Source: Mesorhizobium loti
GTDB lineage: Bacteria; Pseudomonadota; Alphaproteobacteria; Rhizobiales; Rhizobiaceae
NCBI RefSeq assembly: GCF_001510895.1
Contig: NZ_LPWA01000002.1
Location: 112,671 to 176,670, forward strand
Direction: 5' to 3'
Length of the DNA: 64,000 nucleotides
Position 1 is the stretch's first letter, and every line of letters starts with the position of its first letter. The position numbers and the translations under genes were made by a program. Below the pieces are notes generated by a model. That model did no database searches and had not been told where the DNA came from. It was given only the letters and a program-made list of their open reading frames with translations. This document shows positions 9,793 through 19,835 of the stretch, one piece after another.

Positions 9793-11837
9793 ATGGAAGC
9801 CCTACAATACCTCGGTCCGATGAAATGGACGGCAATCGAGGTAGCCGTGTCACTCATCGTGCTGGCAATCCTGTTCTGGTGGAGTGGCGTGGTTCGCTAC
9901 ATCCCAAACGACAGGCTCGGCATCTTGGAAAAACTGTGGAGTTTTCGCGGTTCTGTTAGCAATGGCTTTATTGCGCTCAACCGCGAGGCAGGCTACCAGC
10001 CGGAAATCGTGCGCGGCGGCCTGCATTTCTTCATGCCGTTCCAGTATTCGATGCATCGCGCCAATCTTGTCACCATCCCGCAGGGTCAGATCGGCTATGT
10101 CTTTGCTCGTGATGGCAAGCCGCTGCCTCCGACGCAGACACTTGCTTCCAACACAGACGCCGATGATTTCCAGGATGTGCGCGCCTTTCTCGAAAAAGGC
10201 GGACAGAAAGGACCGCAACGCAAGATCTTGCGTGAAGCACCTACGCCATCAATCTCGCGCAATTCATCGTGCTCACCGCCCAGTCGATCTATGCCATTAA
10301 TCTAAGCCCGTCTGAACAAAACCTCTTTACCAATATGTCCAGCATGATCTCGGAGCGGGGCGGCTTTGAGCCAGTCGTCATCCATAATGCCGAGGACATG
10401 ATCGGTATCGTCACCATCCATGACGGTCCGGCCCTACCGGACGGCGAGATCATCGCGCCGACCGTGGCCAACGATCCTACCGACCCGAACTTCCACAACA
10501 ATTTTCAGGACCCGGAGAAGTTTCTCAACGCTGGTGGTTATCGTGGCCGGCAGCTGCAAGTGCTGGCCGACGGTAGCTACTTCCTCAACCGCATTTTCGC
10601 GACCGTCGAACTGGTCGAGAAGACGATCATTGACGTTGGCACAGTGGGTGTCGTCGTCTCCTATAACGGCCGCCACGGCACGGATATATCCGGGCAGGCA
10701 TACCGTCACGGCGAGCTGGTCGAAATCGGCGCACGCGGTGTCTGGTCAACGCCGCTGCTGCCAGGCAAGTATGCGTTCAATACCTATGCCGGCAATATCA
10801 TCACCGTGCCGACCACCAACTTCGTGCTTAAATGGACGAAGGAGCAATTTGGCGAACACAGGCTGGACGAAAACCTGTCTGAAGTGTCGTTGATCACCAA
10901 GGATGCGTTCGAGCCTGTGCTGCCGCTCTCCGTCGTCGTGCATATCGACTATATGAAGGCGCCGCTCGTGGTGCAGCGTTTCGGGGACATCAAGCGGTTG
11001 GTCGAACAAACGCTCGATCCGATGGTTTCTGCTTACTTCAAGAATATCGCCCAGACAAAGACGCTGATCCAGCTTTTGCAGGAGCGTAGCGATATCCAGC
11101 GCAAATCGGGCGAGGAGATGCGTGAAAAATTCAATTCCTACAGCCTAGAGCTGCAGGAAGTGTTGATTGGTACGCCCCGTGCTGCCAATGGCCAGAACAG
11201 CATCGAGCAGATCCTGATCCAGCTGCGCGAGCGCCAGATTGCAGTCGAAAAGGTCGAGACTTATAAATTGCAGGAGAGGGCGGCCACACAGGAACGCACG
11301 TTGCGTGAGAAGGAGGCGCTCGCCGAACAGCAAGCCAAGATCACGACGTCGGCACTTACCATCGAGATCAGTGAGAACGAGGGCAAGGCGCAACTCGCCC
11401 GCACCCGCCAGGAGGCGGAAACCATTCAGGTCACTGCCAAGGCAGAGGCCGAGAAGGTGCGCCTCGCCGGCCAGGGCGAGGCCGACATGATCAAGGCTGT
11501 CGCGCTTGCCGATGCCGAACGCATCAAGGCGACCGGTTTTGCGGAGGCTGAGAAGGTGCGCGCCATCGGTCTGGCGGAGGCCGAGGCCACCGAGAAGAAG
11601 GTCGCCGCCTTCGGCGGCCCGGACTATCAGCTCAACTCGCAGGTTCTCATGCGCTTCGCCGAGGCGATCGAGAATGGCAGGCTACCGCTCGTGCCGCAGA
11701 TCCAGATCGGCGCTACCGGTGGCGAGAAGGGGGCCGCCAACGGCCTTGTCGAGATGATGCTTTCGATGCTCGTTGCCGACCGGGTTGGACGGCAAATCCT
11801 ACCGGATGAGATCCCGGCGCCCGTTGAGGAGGATTGA
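9793..11837 (+). pseudogene. SPFH/band 7 (flotillin-like) membrane protein, one frameshift
   Basis: Product of about 680 aa. The N-terminus has a membrane helix (residues about 15-32, VSLIVLAILFWWSGVV) followed by the band 7 domain. The C-terminal third is a long coiled coil rich in Ala/Glu/Lys (AEKVRLAGQGEADMIKA and repeats of this type), ending in a flotillin-like tail. The frame from 9793 is lost near 10231-10233; the continuation TYAINLAQFIVLTAQSIY is in the frame that runs to 11837. One missing G (GAA-GGC instead of GAA-GC) would restore it. Predicted to scaffold membrane microdomains. Possibly functional if the indel is an error. Confidence 0.8.
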
Positions 11838-11905
11838 TTGAGGATGGGCCGGTTGTACCGGCCCATTTTGCGCTCTGCCGAACATACCGCCGCGAAGCAC
11901 AGGAC

Positions 11906-11989
11906 CTGGCATCCGACGCCGCGAGCTACGTCAACGGCGCAGCACTCGTCGTGGACGGCGGCAATATCCTGCAGGAACGCAAGAGCTGA
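11906..11989 (+). pseudogene. Short-chain dehydrogenase C-terminal remnant
   Basis: The plus-strand frame LASDAASYVNGAALVVDGGN, ending at TGA 11987-11989, is the classic C-terminal signature of an SDR (LASDxASYVTGxxLVVDGG). No catalytic YxxxK part remains upstream. Confidence 0.7.
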
Positions 11990-12156
11990 GCGCGAGCGCG
12001 AAAGCCAAAAATGTAGGGAGATGGTAGCGGAGGGCGTTTGGAAGCCGCCGATCGCTTCGCCGAAGCCCGGCTAAAACGCCGTGAACAGAGCGGTACCGGC
12101 AGCGGTAACGGATTAAGAAATTCGCAGGGATTTCAAATGGCTGATCGGCCATCAAT

Positions 12157-12207
12157 TTAACCCGCCTTTAAGCGTAAGCTCTTGTTTTTATTGGAGACCG
12201 TTACCGG
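12157..12207 (+). repeat. 51-bp leader repeat, copy B
   Basis: Gap-free match to 8794-8844, including TTAACCCGCCTTTAA, CTTGTTTTTATTG and CGTTACCGG. No recognisable gene follows directly, so its gene has probably been lost. Confidence 0.6.
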
Positions 12208-12719
12208 ACGCTTGCACCCAAAGGCCAGAGGCAGGAGAGGCGCCCGGCCCTTCACATTGCATCTTCCGAGCAGGTTTGCGCGCGTGCCCGATGGCTAGGA
12301 ACGGAAATCTTTCCATATCAGCGTCGGCACAACGCGGAGATTGGGAATAATGCGCTGGGGCTCACCGGCGCTCCCCCGCGCGGCGAGCTCGACCTGCCAG
12401 CGTACATCCAGGCTCTTCTTCGTCCGAGGATGTGGGAGTGATGAACCGATAGTCGTTTAATCTAGGGCGCCTGTCAGCGCTTCTTGGGCAGAAATCCGCG
12501 CATGACCGCTCGTCGCGACATGATATCGCGGCTCAAAGGATCACAAGCCCCTGGCGGTTCATAAGCTTGGCGCTCCAGGGCTTAGCGGTCGTTTCCCAAC
12601 GCTGACACGTCATTGGGAAGGTGCGCTATTTACCGCAACCGACGGTCGCGCCGAACCTTCCATGGCTACGACAGCCCATGGCGACTTCATTGCGCACAAG
12701 CGGCGGGCAGATCATTGAA

Positions 12720-13015
12720 GATGCGCTGTGCGTTGCATTGAGACAGCGGCGGGCTCGGTCCATTCCGTCGTAACGGAGCACGGCGAAATCCGCTGTCATT
12801 CCGTCGTCCTGGCGACCGGTGCCTGGACGAGACTGTTCCGCGGCAGCTGGGGATGCGCTATCGATTTCACGCCGGATGCGGTGCCCGTGATCGACGCGGT
12901 CGACGAAATTCCGGGCTTGCTGATCGCCAGCGGTTTCTCGGGCCATGGATTTGGGATCGGGCCGGCGGCAGCTCATTTAAATTAGTCGCTGATGTCATCA
13001 CTGACCGATCGTATC
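12720..13015 (+). pseudogene. FAD-dependent amine/amino-acid oxidoreductase (DAO family), C-terminal remnant
   Basis: The plus-strand reading IRCHSVVLATGAWTRLF, then IDFTPDAVPVIDAV and GLLIASGFSGHGFGIGPAAA, matches the C-terminal FAD-binding half of DAO-family oxidases (VVLATGAW and ASGFSGHGFGxGP). The N-terminal Rossmann motif is missing and a stop interrupts the end near 12985. D-amino-acid or glycine-oxidase-like ancestry, no function expected. Confidence 0.7.
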
Positions 13016-13590
13016 TGCAGCGACTGGATGCCCGCGCATGGGCTTTCCTGGATGCCGACGAAACCTTCATCAGCGCTCTCCTTGACGGAGACGGGCAACG
13101 CATGAGCGACAGCGCACTTTCGGAAGCGAAGTCACCGACGCCTTTTTTGAAATCTCGAGTCAGCCATATCCCGTTATCCCAACGCTGTCCCGACGGGAAG
13201 ATCTCGGCATTGCCGGATCGCCAATCCTCCGGATTTCGAAGCACTCCTGGACAACTTTGAGCGCTATGGGATCCGATCCGGTACCTGCGCCCGACAACCA
13301 CCAAGAATTTCGCAAGAAAGATCCAGCAGGGCGACAATGTTCTCGCGCGCTGGAATCGTCTCCATGCCGAATTCATCGGCCATCTCGTTGATCGCGACCA
13401 TCGGACCGGGGGCTTCATGGAGGAGTACTACTTCAGTCAGTGCCTGGAACGAGTCCTTCGATTTAGTGCCGATAACCATGTCGACATCCGGAACCCGAAC
13501 TTGTCGTTTGTCGCTCTCAGCCTCCCGTCAGCGAAGCTTCAGCTTCTGAGCGGAAGTGTCTTCGCAGGCGGCTGCCCATGGCACGCTGCG
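13016..13590. other. Degenerate region, no gene assigned
   Basis: Only short frames occur. One minus-strand frame (13264-13479, 71 aa) looks protein-like in composition (PGPMVAINEMADEFGMETIP) but matches no family I know. Probably decayed coding sequence. Confidence 0.3.
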
Positions 13591-15241
13591 TCAATTGCAA
13601 GCCTCGACCATGGCGTTCGCCACATCTGTCATGCTGAGCGAAACCATGGTCCGTCTGACTATTAGCCTGGCTTGCTGGGGGTTGGTCAGGTTCTCCGCAT
13701 GAACCGTGCATTCGACGACCCCGCGGGCCTCGCCTGACTTCGTGAACAACACTTCGAACTCGAAAACCCGTTCGCCCGCCTGATGACGCCAGAGGTCGCA
13801 CGTCAGGCCCCCTTTCTTCACCGTCCGGTTCGCCGGCCAGTCATAGTAGAAGGCTTCCGGATCATGCGGATCCGGCACGAAAGGTCGAGGAATCCGCAAG
13901 GGCCGGTGCGAAATCGCGTCGAGCCGAATCGGGCTGAACAACGCGTTGAAACCGGGAGTGCGAAGCAGGTCATGCTGCAGCAGGCCGGCTGCCGCCCTCA
14001 CGGCAGCGGGCTCTTTGAGGTATTGGCTCCCCCAGCATCTTGGACATGCCCGCAAGGACTTCGTGGTTTTCGCCGAGCGCCCCGATAGCCGTCAGTTTGG
14101 AGAGATCGAGCCCCTGCGTCACCTTTCGCTTCACAGGTGGTGGTATGCGGGTGACCTGCTTTTGAAATGAAGGCGGCTTGGGCGGCGGCGGGAACTGCCT
14201 GGTAGAGGTCGTCGGAAGTTGCAAGGACTCGCTGCCGTGCGTGGCGTCCTCGTCTTCTTCCTCGTCTGTCCGAATGCGACGAAGCGCCAGAAAACCCTTT
14301 ACCTCGAACTCGATGCGGACCTGCGATGCAGGGCGGGTGCCCTCATTCGATATCGGCCAGCGCACCACGACAGGCGGCTCGACCTCGTCACGGCCGCGGT
14401 GCAGCTCCACCAGGAGTGTACGGCACCGCTCGATCCATTGCGGATAGAGCTCGTCGCGATATTTGCTGACATCGTCTTCGGCGGGGGCAGAGTACTCGAT
14501 GCGCGTCACCTCGCCGGAAGCGTCGGCCGTGCTCGACGGAAGGGGCGGCGTGAAGTCCGTTACGAGGGCATGCTTGAGCTTGAGCGCCGCCAGGAATCCC
14601 TCGATTTCCATTTCCGTCAGCGGGGTCGCGACTTTTCCAGTCGCCGCTATCGTGTTCCTTTCGTCCGCGCTTTCGCAGTTGCCGATCGAAATCCCTGGCT
14701 CCTGTGCCCGATAGGCTTCTATTTCCCTCCTGAGCTCCTTGACCCTTTTGGCCTCCTCCGTTTCCAGCGGAGGCCGCCGCCAGCTCTGATCGATCATCAG
14801 GTATGGGACACCCAGGCCGTCTGCGGTCATCGCCGGTCCGGCATCTTCGGTGAAGAGCACAGCGCGTGGTTCAGGGGAACGCGCGTTCAAGGTGGACACG
14901 ATGCCGATGAGCCTCTCGTCGCTCGTCGTATAGTCGAGCTGCTCCTCTAGCGCGGGATCCGGTTTGATGCCGGGCATGGGGCGCAACACGACCTTAGGCG
15001 AGGATGTCCGGATCGCGGACTCCGGCGCCGAAGACTTCAGCATTTCGCGAACGCGCCGAAATATCTCGAGCGAGCGGTCGCGCGTGCGGCTGTTGGCGTA
15101 CTTGTGCTTGTCGATCTCGTCCAGGACGGGCTTCGCCAGGAGAATTACGATCGGATCGTAGCCGAGCTCCTGCCACGGCAGCTGCTCGAGCGGTTTGCAC
15201 TCGAAGAAAAGGTTGGTGTCCGCAACCAGATGGATTTCCAT
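13591..15241 (-). pseudogene. PIN-domain protein with long C-terminal region, one homopolymer frameshift
   Basis: About 550 aa when repaired. The N-terminus is a PIN nuclease fold (LVADTNLFFE with the first catalytic Asp, then DEIDKHKYANSRTRDRS and a later acidic TEDAGPAM block), followed by a charged linker, a Pro-rich stretch (PPPPKPPSF) and a C-terminal domain. The frame is lost at the C5 run 14029-14033 on the plus strand; with four instead of five bases the product continues as MLGSQYLKEPAAVRAAAG through to the stop at 13591. There is no antitoxin-like partner and the size is far above VapC toxins, so a toxin-antitoxin role is unlikely. Probably intact in life. Confidence 0.7.
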
Positions 15242-15427
15242 TCAGCTGTCCCGGCAATGGCCAACTCGATATCACTTCTGCTTCACCGAAATTCAAGCGC
15301 TTCCGGCGATGGTCATGCAGCGTTTGCCTGTATCGCCGTCTCCTGATGTGGTCGGCGGGCGTCCTGTCCCACGATCGGTTACAACGATCCGAGGCATACT
15401 GCGACAGGTTGGAAAGGGACAGCAAGA

Positions 15428-16111
15428 TTACGACCGCTTGGCCGTAGCGTCGTGCTCGTCGAAATATCGCAACAGATTCATGCCGCCGCGCACGATGTCA
15501 CGTTCAATCGCCTTCCGCGCTGCCTTCTTATCGCGGGCTTTAAACGCCTCGATTAGCGTTTCATGCTCTGCGGCACCGATATAGTCGTTCTCGGCCTGTT
15601 GGTAATAAACGTTGAGTATGGGACCCATGGATACCCACAGGCTCTCGATCTGCGCTATGAGCATATCCATTTTTGACAGACGATAGACGCCGAAGTGGAA
15701 CTCGCGATTTGCCCGGCGCGCCCGTTCGGCATCGCCTGACGTTTCACCACTTACAAAATCGCGGTGGATTTCGACGAGCCTTTCGATATCCGCCTCTGAA
15801 ACATGCTCGACGGCAAGTTCCGCCGCGAGTCCTTCCAAGGCGATCCGAATGAGCCGTACTTGCCAGTAACGCGACCGACTCAATTCCGGAACAGTAACAA
15901 AACGCCCTGAACGCAGCTCGAGGGCCTGTTCACTAATTAGCCTGAAACAGGCCTCCCTCACAGGCGTTACGCTCGTGCCCAGCCGTTGGGCCAAATCCTG
16001 CATCAGCAGCCGTTCGCCTGGCCGGAAATTACCTGCAATAAGTGCCTCGCGCAGCGAGATATAGGTTCTCGCTGACAGGCTGCCTTGTTCGATTGGCTGC
16101 ATCGTATTCAT
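15428..16111 (-). CDS. GntR/FadR-family (FCD) transcriptional regulator 1
   Basis: 227 aa. N-terminal winged helix (about residues 12-75, FRPGERLLMQDLAQRLGTSV, then TPVREACFRLISEQALEL) and a C-terminal FCD ligand-binding helical bundle with the metal-site type motif NREFHFGVYRLS and a late H in EHETLIEAF. It is about 60% identical by eye to the regulator at 32709-33386. It is the first gene of the transketolase/aminotransferase/peptide-importer cluster. Palindromes of one type (16170, 18241, 20866) lie before its own start, in the divergent promoter and before the importer, so it is the natural candidate regulator. Inducer unknown. Confidence 0.9.
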   Translation of the reverse strand: MNTMQPIEQGSLSARTYISLREALIAGNFRPGERLLMQDLAQRLGTSVTPVREACFRLISEQALELRSGRFVTVPELSRSRYWQVRLIRIALEGLAAELAVEHVSEADIERLVEIHRDFVSGETSGDAERARRANREFHFGVYRLSKMDMLIAQIESLWVSMGPILNVYYQQAENDYIGAAEHETLIEAFKARDKKAARKAIERDIVRGGMNLLRYFDEHDATAKRS

Positions 16112-16169
16112 GGGTCACCGCTGCAATGTATGAACCGCACAAAATCGGCGGGGGTGTGGATGCAAAGTT

Positions 16170-16184
16170 CTTATATCCTATAGG
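16170..16184. promoter_or_regulatory. Candidate GntR operator upstream of gntR 1 (imperfect)
   Basis: CTTATATCCTATAGG matches CTTATAA-N-TTATAAG imperfectly (arms CTTATAT / CTATAGG). It lies about 60 bases upstream of the regulator start, suggesting autoregulation. Weaker than the copies at 18241 and 20866. Confidence 0.4.
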
Positions 16185-16342
16185 TCCTGCTGCGAAGCCC
16201 GAGAATGGGTGCGCGCCTCGGTATCGAGAGAGTTCAACCGTTGGCAGGTCATCAAGCCTGGGTTTGAGCGGACGGAGGCACTGCCCCATCAGGGAGTTCG
16301 CGAGCATCGCCTTTGTCGGAGTTCATCTGCGGGATCCATCGG

Positions 16343-17320
16343 TCAGTCCAGAGCTTCGATGACCGTAGCCTCGATTCCCGGTGCGTCCAGCCGATAGTGT
16401 CTGTAAAGATGTGTCGGTGGTGCGATAAGGCTGTATTCGTCACGGATGCCATGACGTATCAGCCGCGCCGGACTGCCTGCCTCCGCCAGGACCTCCGCTA
16501 CCGCGCCGCCCAGACCACCCAGGACATTATGTTCCTCAACCGTCAGGATGATGCGGGAGCGGGCGGCAGCCGCCAGCACGGCTTTGGTGTCCAGCGGCTT
16601 TATCGTGTGCATGTCGATGAGCCCCACCGATTTGCCTGCCGAGCGCAGCGCGTGGAAAGCCTCGCGCGACGGATGAACCATCTGGCCACAGGCGATGATG
16701 GTCAGCTCCGACCCTCCGCCATGGGCGATGGCCTTGCCGAACTGGAAATCGACGCCGTTGTCATAGACCACCGGCTCCTGGCCGCGGCCGATGCGGAAGT
16801 AGATCGGCCGGGCATGGTTGACCGATGCCTTGATGGCGGCCGCCAGTTGCGGTCCATCGGCCGGGGCGACGACCGTGAGATCGGCGATGCTGCGCATGAT
16901 GGCCAAATCCTCCGTCGCATGATGGGAGGTGCCGTAGAAGCCGAGTGAAATGCCGGCATGATGGCCGATCAGCCGTACTGGAAGGGCAGAATAGGCGACG
17001 TCGGTCCTTATCTGTTCACAGCATAGAAGCGCCAGGAAAGACGCGAATGTGGCAACGAACGGCATCGCGCCCGTGGTTGCGATGCCGGCGGCCGCCGAGA
17101 CCATGTTCTGCTCGGAAATGCCGAATTGGGTGAAACGTTCGGGGAAACGTTGCGCGAACCGCACCAGCCCGTTCGAATATTGCAGGTCGGCCGTGCCCAC
17201 CATGATCGGGTGACCGTCTTCAACCAGTTCGATGAGCGCGTCGGACAGGTAGCTCAGGCCCGGCGCACGAGCGTTGATCTCTCGGTATTGCCAGGAGTTG
17301 GGGTCGACCGGTCCGTTCAT
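16343..17320 (-). CDS. Transketolase-like C-terminal subunit
   Basis: 325 aa. Contains the pyrimidine-binding domain and the C-terminal transketolase domain of a split transketolase. Seen: GTADLQYSNGLVRFAQRFPE, QNMVSAAAGIATTGAMPFVA with the catalytic Glu region, and the C-terminal VEEHNVLGGLGGAVAE. Its ATG overlaps the stop of the N-terminal subunit gene (17317-17320), so the two are translationally coupled and should form one TPP enzyme. Split transketolases of this type act in sugar or sulfosugar catabolism and in cofactor or secondary pathways. The substrate is not visible. Confidence 0.88.
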   Translation of the reverse strand: MNGPVDPNSWQYREINARAPGLSYLSDALIELVEDGHPIMVGTADLQYSNGLVRFAQRFPERFTQFGISEQNMVSAAAGIATTGAMPFVATFASFLALLCCEQIRTDVAYSALPVRLIGHHAGISLGFYGTSHHATEDLAIMRSIADLTVVAPADGPQLAAAIKASVNHARPIYFRIGRGQEPVVYDNGVDFQFGKAIAHGGGSELTIIACGQMVHPSREAFHALRSAGKSVGLIDMHTIKPLDTKAVLAAAARSRIILTVEEHNVLGGLGGAVAEVLAEAGSPARLIRHGIRDEYSLIAPPTHLYRHYRLDAPGIEATVIEALD

Positions 17321-18198
17321 TGCGCTATGCCTCCGCGCTTGATTTCTTCCGCAGCCAGCGCCTCATCCGAAGGAGCTAGGTAACCGAGGTGCCACCCCGG
17401 TTCGGATTCCATGTAGCCAACGCCCTTGCCCTTGGAAGTATTGGCGATGATGCAGACAGGCCGGGTGCGTTCTGCGTCGGTCTTGAGCCGCCTGAACAGC
17501 GTCGCGAGCGCTACGACATCATGGCCGTCGACCTCATGAACTTGCCAGCCGAATGCTGTCCATTTGTCGGCCAACGGTTCAATGTTGATGATATCGTCGA
17601 CCTGACCATCGAGCTGGAATCCGTTTCGATCGACTATGGCAATCAAGTTGCCGGCTTTGTGGTGGGCGGCCGATAGAGCCGCTTCCCACACTTGGCCTTC
17701 CTGCATCTCGCCGTCGCCCAGCAGTACATAGACGTCGTATTTCCGGCTGACTGCCCGGCCGCCGAGCGCCATGCCCAGACCGCCCGACAGGGCATGGCCG
17801 ATTGAGCCGGAGCTGAAGTCTATACCCGGTACCTTGCGCATATCTGGATGGTCGCCAAGCGGATTGCCTAGCCGGGTGTAGCCGTCGAGCACATCCTTGG
17901 AAAAGAACTCCCAGTCGACGAGCAACGGATACAGGCCGACGGCCGCATGTCCCTTGCCCATGAGGAAACGGTCGCGGCCCGGCCATTGCGGCTCGCCGCG
18001 CTTGAGCCGCATCGCGTCGTAGTAGAGCGTGGCGAATATTTCGGCGCAGGAAAAGACCGACGAGTAGTGGCCAACCTTAGCGATCTGGATGAGGCGCAGC
18101 GTCTCCAGCCGCACGAACTCGGCCTTGTTTCGCAAAAGCGCGATCCGGTCCGCGTCGGGTCGCGGGGCGACTTCTGGTAAGGCGTTTGGTTTGGGCAT
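17317..18198 (-). CDS. Transketolase-like N-terminal (TPP-binding) subunit
   Basis: 293 aa. The TPP diphosphate-binding domain with GKGHAAVGLYPLL, the SGSIGHALSGGLGMALGGR block and LLGDGEMQEGQVWEAALSAA, followed by the Mg-binding NGFQLDG. Length is normal for the N-terminal half of a split transketolase. It is transcribed away from the aminotransferase gene, with the palindrome 18241-18255 in the shared promoter region. Confidence 0.9.
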   Translation of the reverse strand: MPKPNALPEVAPRPDADRIALLRNKAEFVRLETLRLIQIAKVGHYSSVFSCAEIFATLYYDAMRLKRGEPQWPGRDRFLMGKGHAAVGLYPLLVDWEFFSKDVLDGYTRLGNPLGDHPDMRKVPGIDFSSGSIGHALSGGLGMALGGRAVSRKYDVYVLLGDGEMQEGQVWEAALSAAHHKAGNLIAIVDRNGFQLDGQVDDIINIEPLADKWTAFGWQVHEVDGHDVVALATLFRRLKTDAERTRPVCIIANTSKGKGVGYMESEPGWHLGYLAPSDEALAAEEIKRGGIAQ

Positions 18199-18240
18199 TG
18201 AGCGTGACTCTCATTTCATCGGACCGTTTCTGCTCGACAA

Positions 18241-18255
18241 CTTATAAGTTATAAG
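18241..18255. promoter_or_regulatory. Perfect palindrome CTTATAAGTTATAAG, candidate GntR operator
   Basis: 7-1-7 perfect inverted repeat (CTTATAA-G-TTATAAG) between the divergent transketolase (start 18198) and aminotransferase (start 18306) genes. It is nearly repeated at 20866-20880 before the peptide importer. FCD-type GntR regulators bind AT-rich dyads of this size. Confidence 0.65.
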
Positions 18256-18305
18256 ATATTTGTCATCCGCGCAACTGCCTATCTGGTCGCGAAATGGAGA
18301 GTTTG

Positions 18306-19684
18306 ATGAAGAACGAAGCGCGCGTACTGGACATTGCCAGGCACTTTCATTCCCAGACGGATCCGCGCTTGCATGAGGACCAGGGTCCGTTGACAATCGT
18401 GGCCGGCCACGGCGCGACCATCATCGATGACCTCGGCAACCATTATATCGAGGGAATGGGCGGACTGTGGTGTGCCTCGCTGGGCTTCAGCGACAGCCGG
18501 CTGGCGGATGCGGCTGATCGGCAGCTGCGTAAGCTGGCCGTCTATCACACCTTCAACCATCGCTCGAACGAACCCACCATAGAACTCGTCGAGCAACTCG
18601 CGGCGTTGGCGCCGTTCGAGAATGCTCGCGTCTTTTTGGTCGGCTCCGGCTCGGAAGCCAATGACACTATGGTCAAGCTCGCCTGGTATTACCATGCAGC
18701 TCGTGGGCACGCCGACAAACGAAAGATCATCAGCAGGTACGGCGCCTTCCACGGCAGTACGGTCATGGGGGCTGCTCTGAGTGGTCTTCCGCATATGCAC
18801 CAATCATTCAATCTGCCGCCGCTTCCGGTCATCTTCGCGGCGCGGCCGTTCCATTATTTCGATAGCCTGCCGAATGAGACAGGACGGGACTACGCCACCC
18901 GCCTGGCAAACGAACTCGAAGCGCTGATCCTCGCCGAGGGGCCGGAGACCATCGCCGCGATGATCGCGGAGCCGGTAATGGGCGCCGGCGGCGTGCTGGT
19001 ACCGCCTGAAGGCTACTTTCGCAAAATTCAGGCCATTCTGCGCAAACACGATATCCTCATGCTTCTGACGAAGTGGTCTGCGGTTTCGGGCGCACTGGAA
19101 ACTGGTTCGGCAGCCAGACGTTCGGCATGGAGCCGGACATGCTTTCGGTCGCAAAGGGGCTGTCGTCAGGTCACCTTCCTATCGGCGGCGTCGTCATATC
19201 GGACAAGGTCTACCAATGCGTCGCCGACGAGGCGCACAAGGCGAGAGTGTTCGGCCACGGATTCACCTATTCCGGTCACCCAGTGACAGCAGCTGTTGCC
19301 GCGGAGGCCCTCAAGATCTATCGCGAGATGGATCTGGTTGGCAGGGCTCGCCGTCTGGGTGACTACCTGCATCGGGCGCTCGGCGAAGTGCTGGGCGACC
19401 ATTCGATTATCGGTGAAGTGCGCGGCCGCGGATTCATCGCCGGGCTTCAGATCGTTGAGGACCGCGCCACTCGTCGCGCTTTCGCGTCAGAGCTGAAGAT
19501 AGGCGCCGAGGTCGAGCGACGCTGCCGCGAGCATGGCGTCATGATCCGCAATATGGGAGACGTCCTCGCAATCTGTCCTCCTTATGTGATCACCGACAGT
19601 GAGATCGACGCTCTGGTCGCCGGGATTCGAACGGCGCTCGATGGCGCCGCCGCGGCGCATTCTCGGGCCGGCCAGGTTGCATGA
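18306..19684 (+). pseudogene. Class III (omega-type) PLP aminotransferase, one frameshift
   Basis: About 459 aa when repaired. Seen: the N-terminal GNHYIEGMGGLWCASLGF, the phosphate-binding VGSGSEANDTMVKLAWY, the FHGSTVMGAALSG aromatic region and, in the next frame, CGFGRTGNWFGSQTFGMEPD and the lysine block LSVAKGLSSGHLPIGGVV. The frame changes near 19064-19067; one missing base before GAC-GAA-GTG restores LDEVVCGFGRTG with its PLP-contacting Asp. The start at 18306 has GGAGAG 4 bases upstream. Related to beta-alanine/pyruvate or taurine-type transaminases; an amine donor for the neighbouring catabolic genes is plausible. Error or recent mutation. Confidence 0.85.
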
Positions 19685-19835
19685 GTTTGCGTGCCTGCAT
19701 GAACGGGATTCCTGGCAGGCCTCTGCAGGACCGGTGCGACGGAACGGCGGCTCTGACGCGGCATACGGGCAATGCCGGAACCGACCACCCAACTGGCTGG
19801 GACCTGTCGGCCAGTGAGCAAGCAAGGGAGAGATA

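Larger units (their letters stand above)
11838..12700. other. Intergenic stretch with remnants, no intact gene
   Basis: Holds the SDR tail remnant (11906-11989) and leader repeat copy B (12157-12207). On the minus strand around 12300-12430 a short frame reads like the end of a protein (RWQVELAARG, IIPNLRVVPTLIWKDF), but I could not assign it. Nothing else recognised. Confidence 0.4.

Noticed and set aside
13591..15241. VapC-type toxin of a toxin-antitoxin pair
   Set aside because: The PIN protein is about 550 aa with a large C-terminal region and has no small antitoxin gene next to it.
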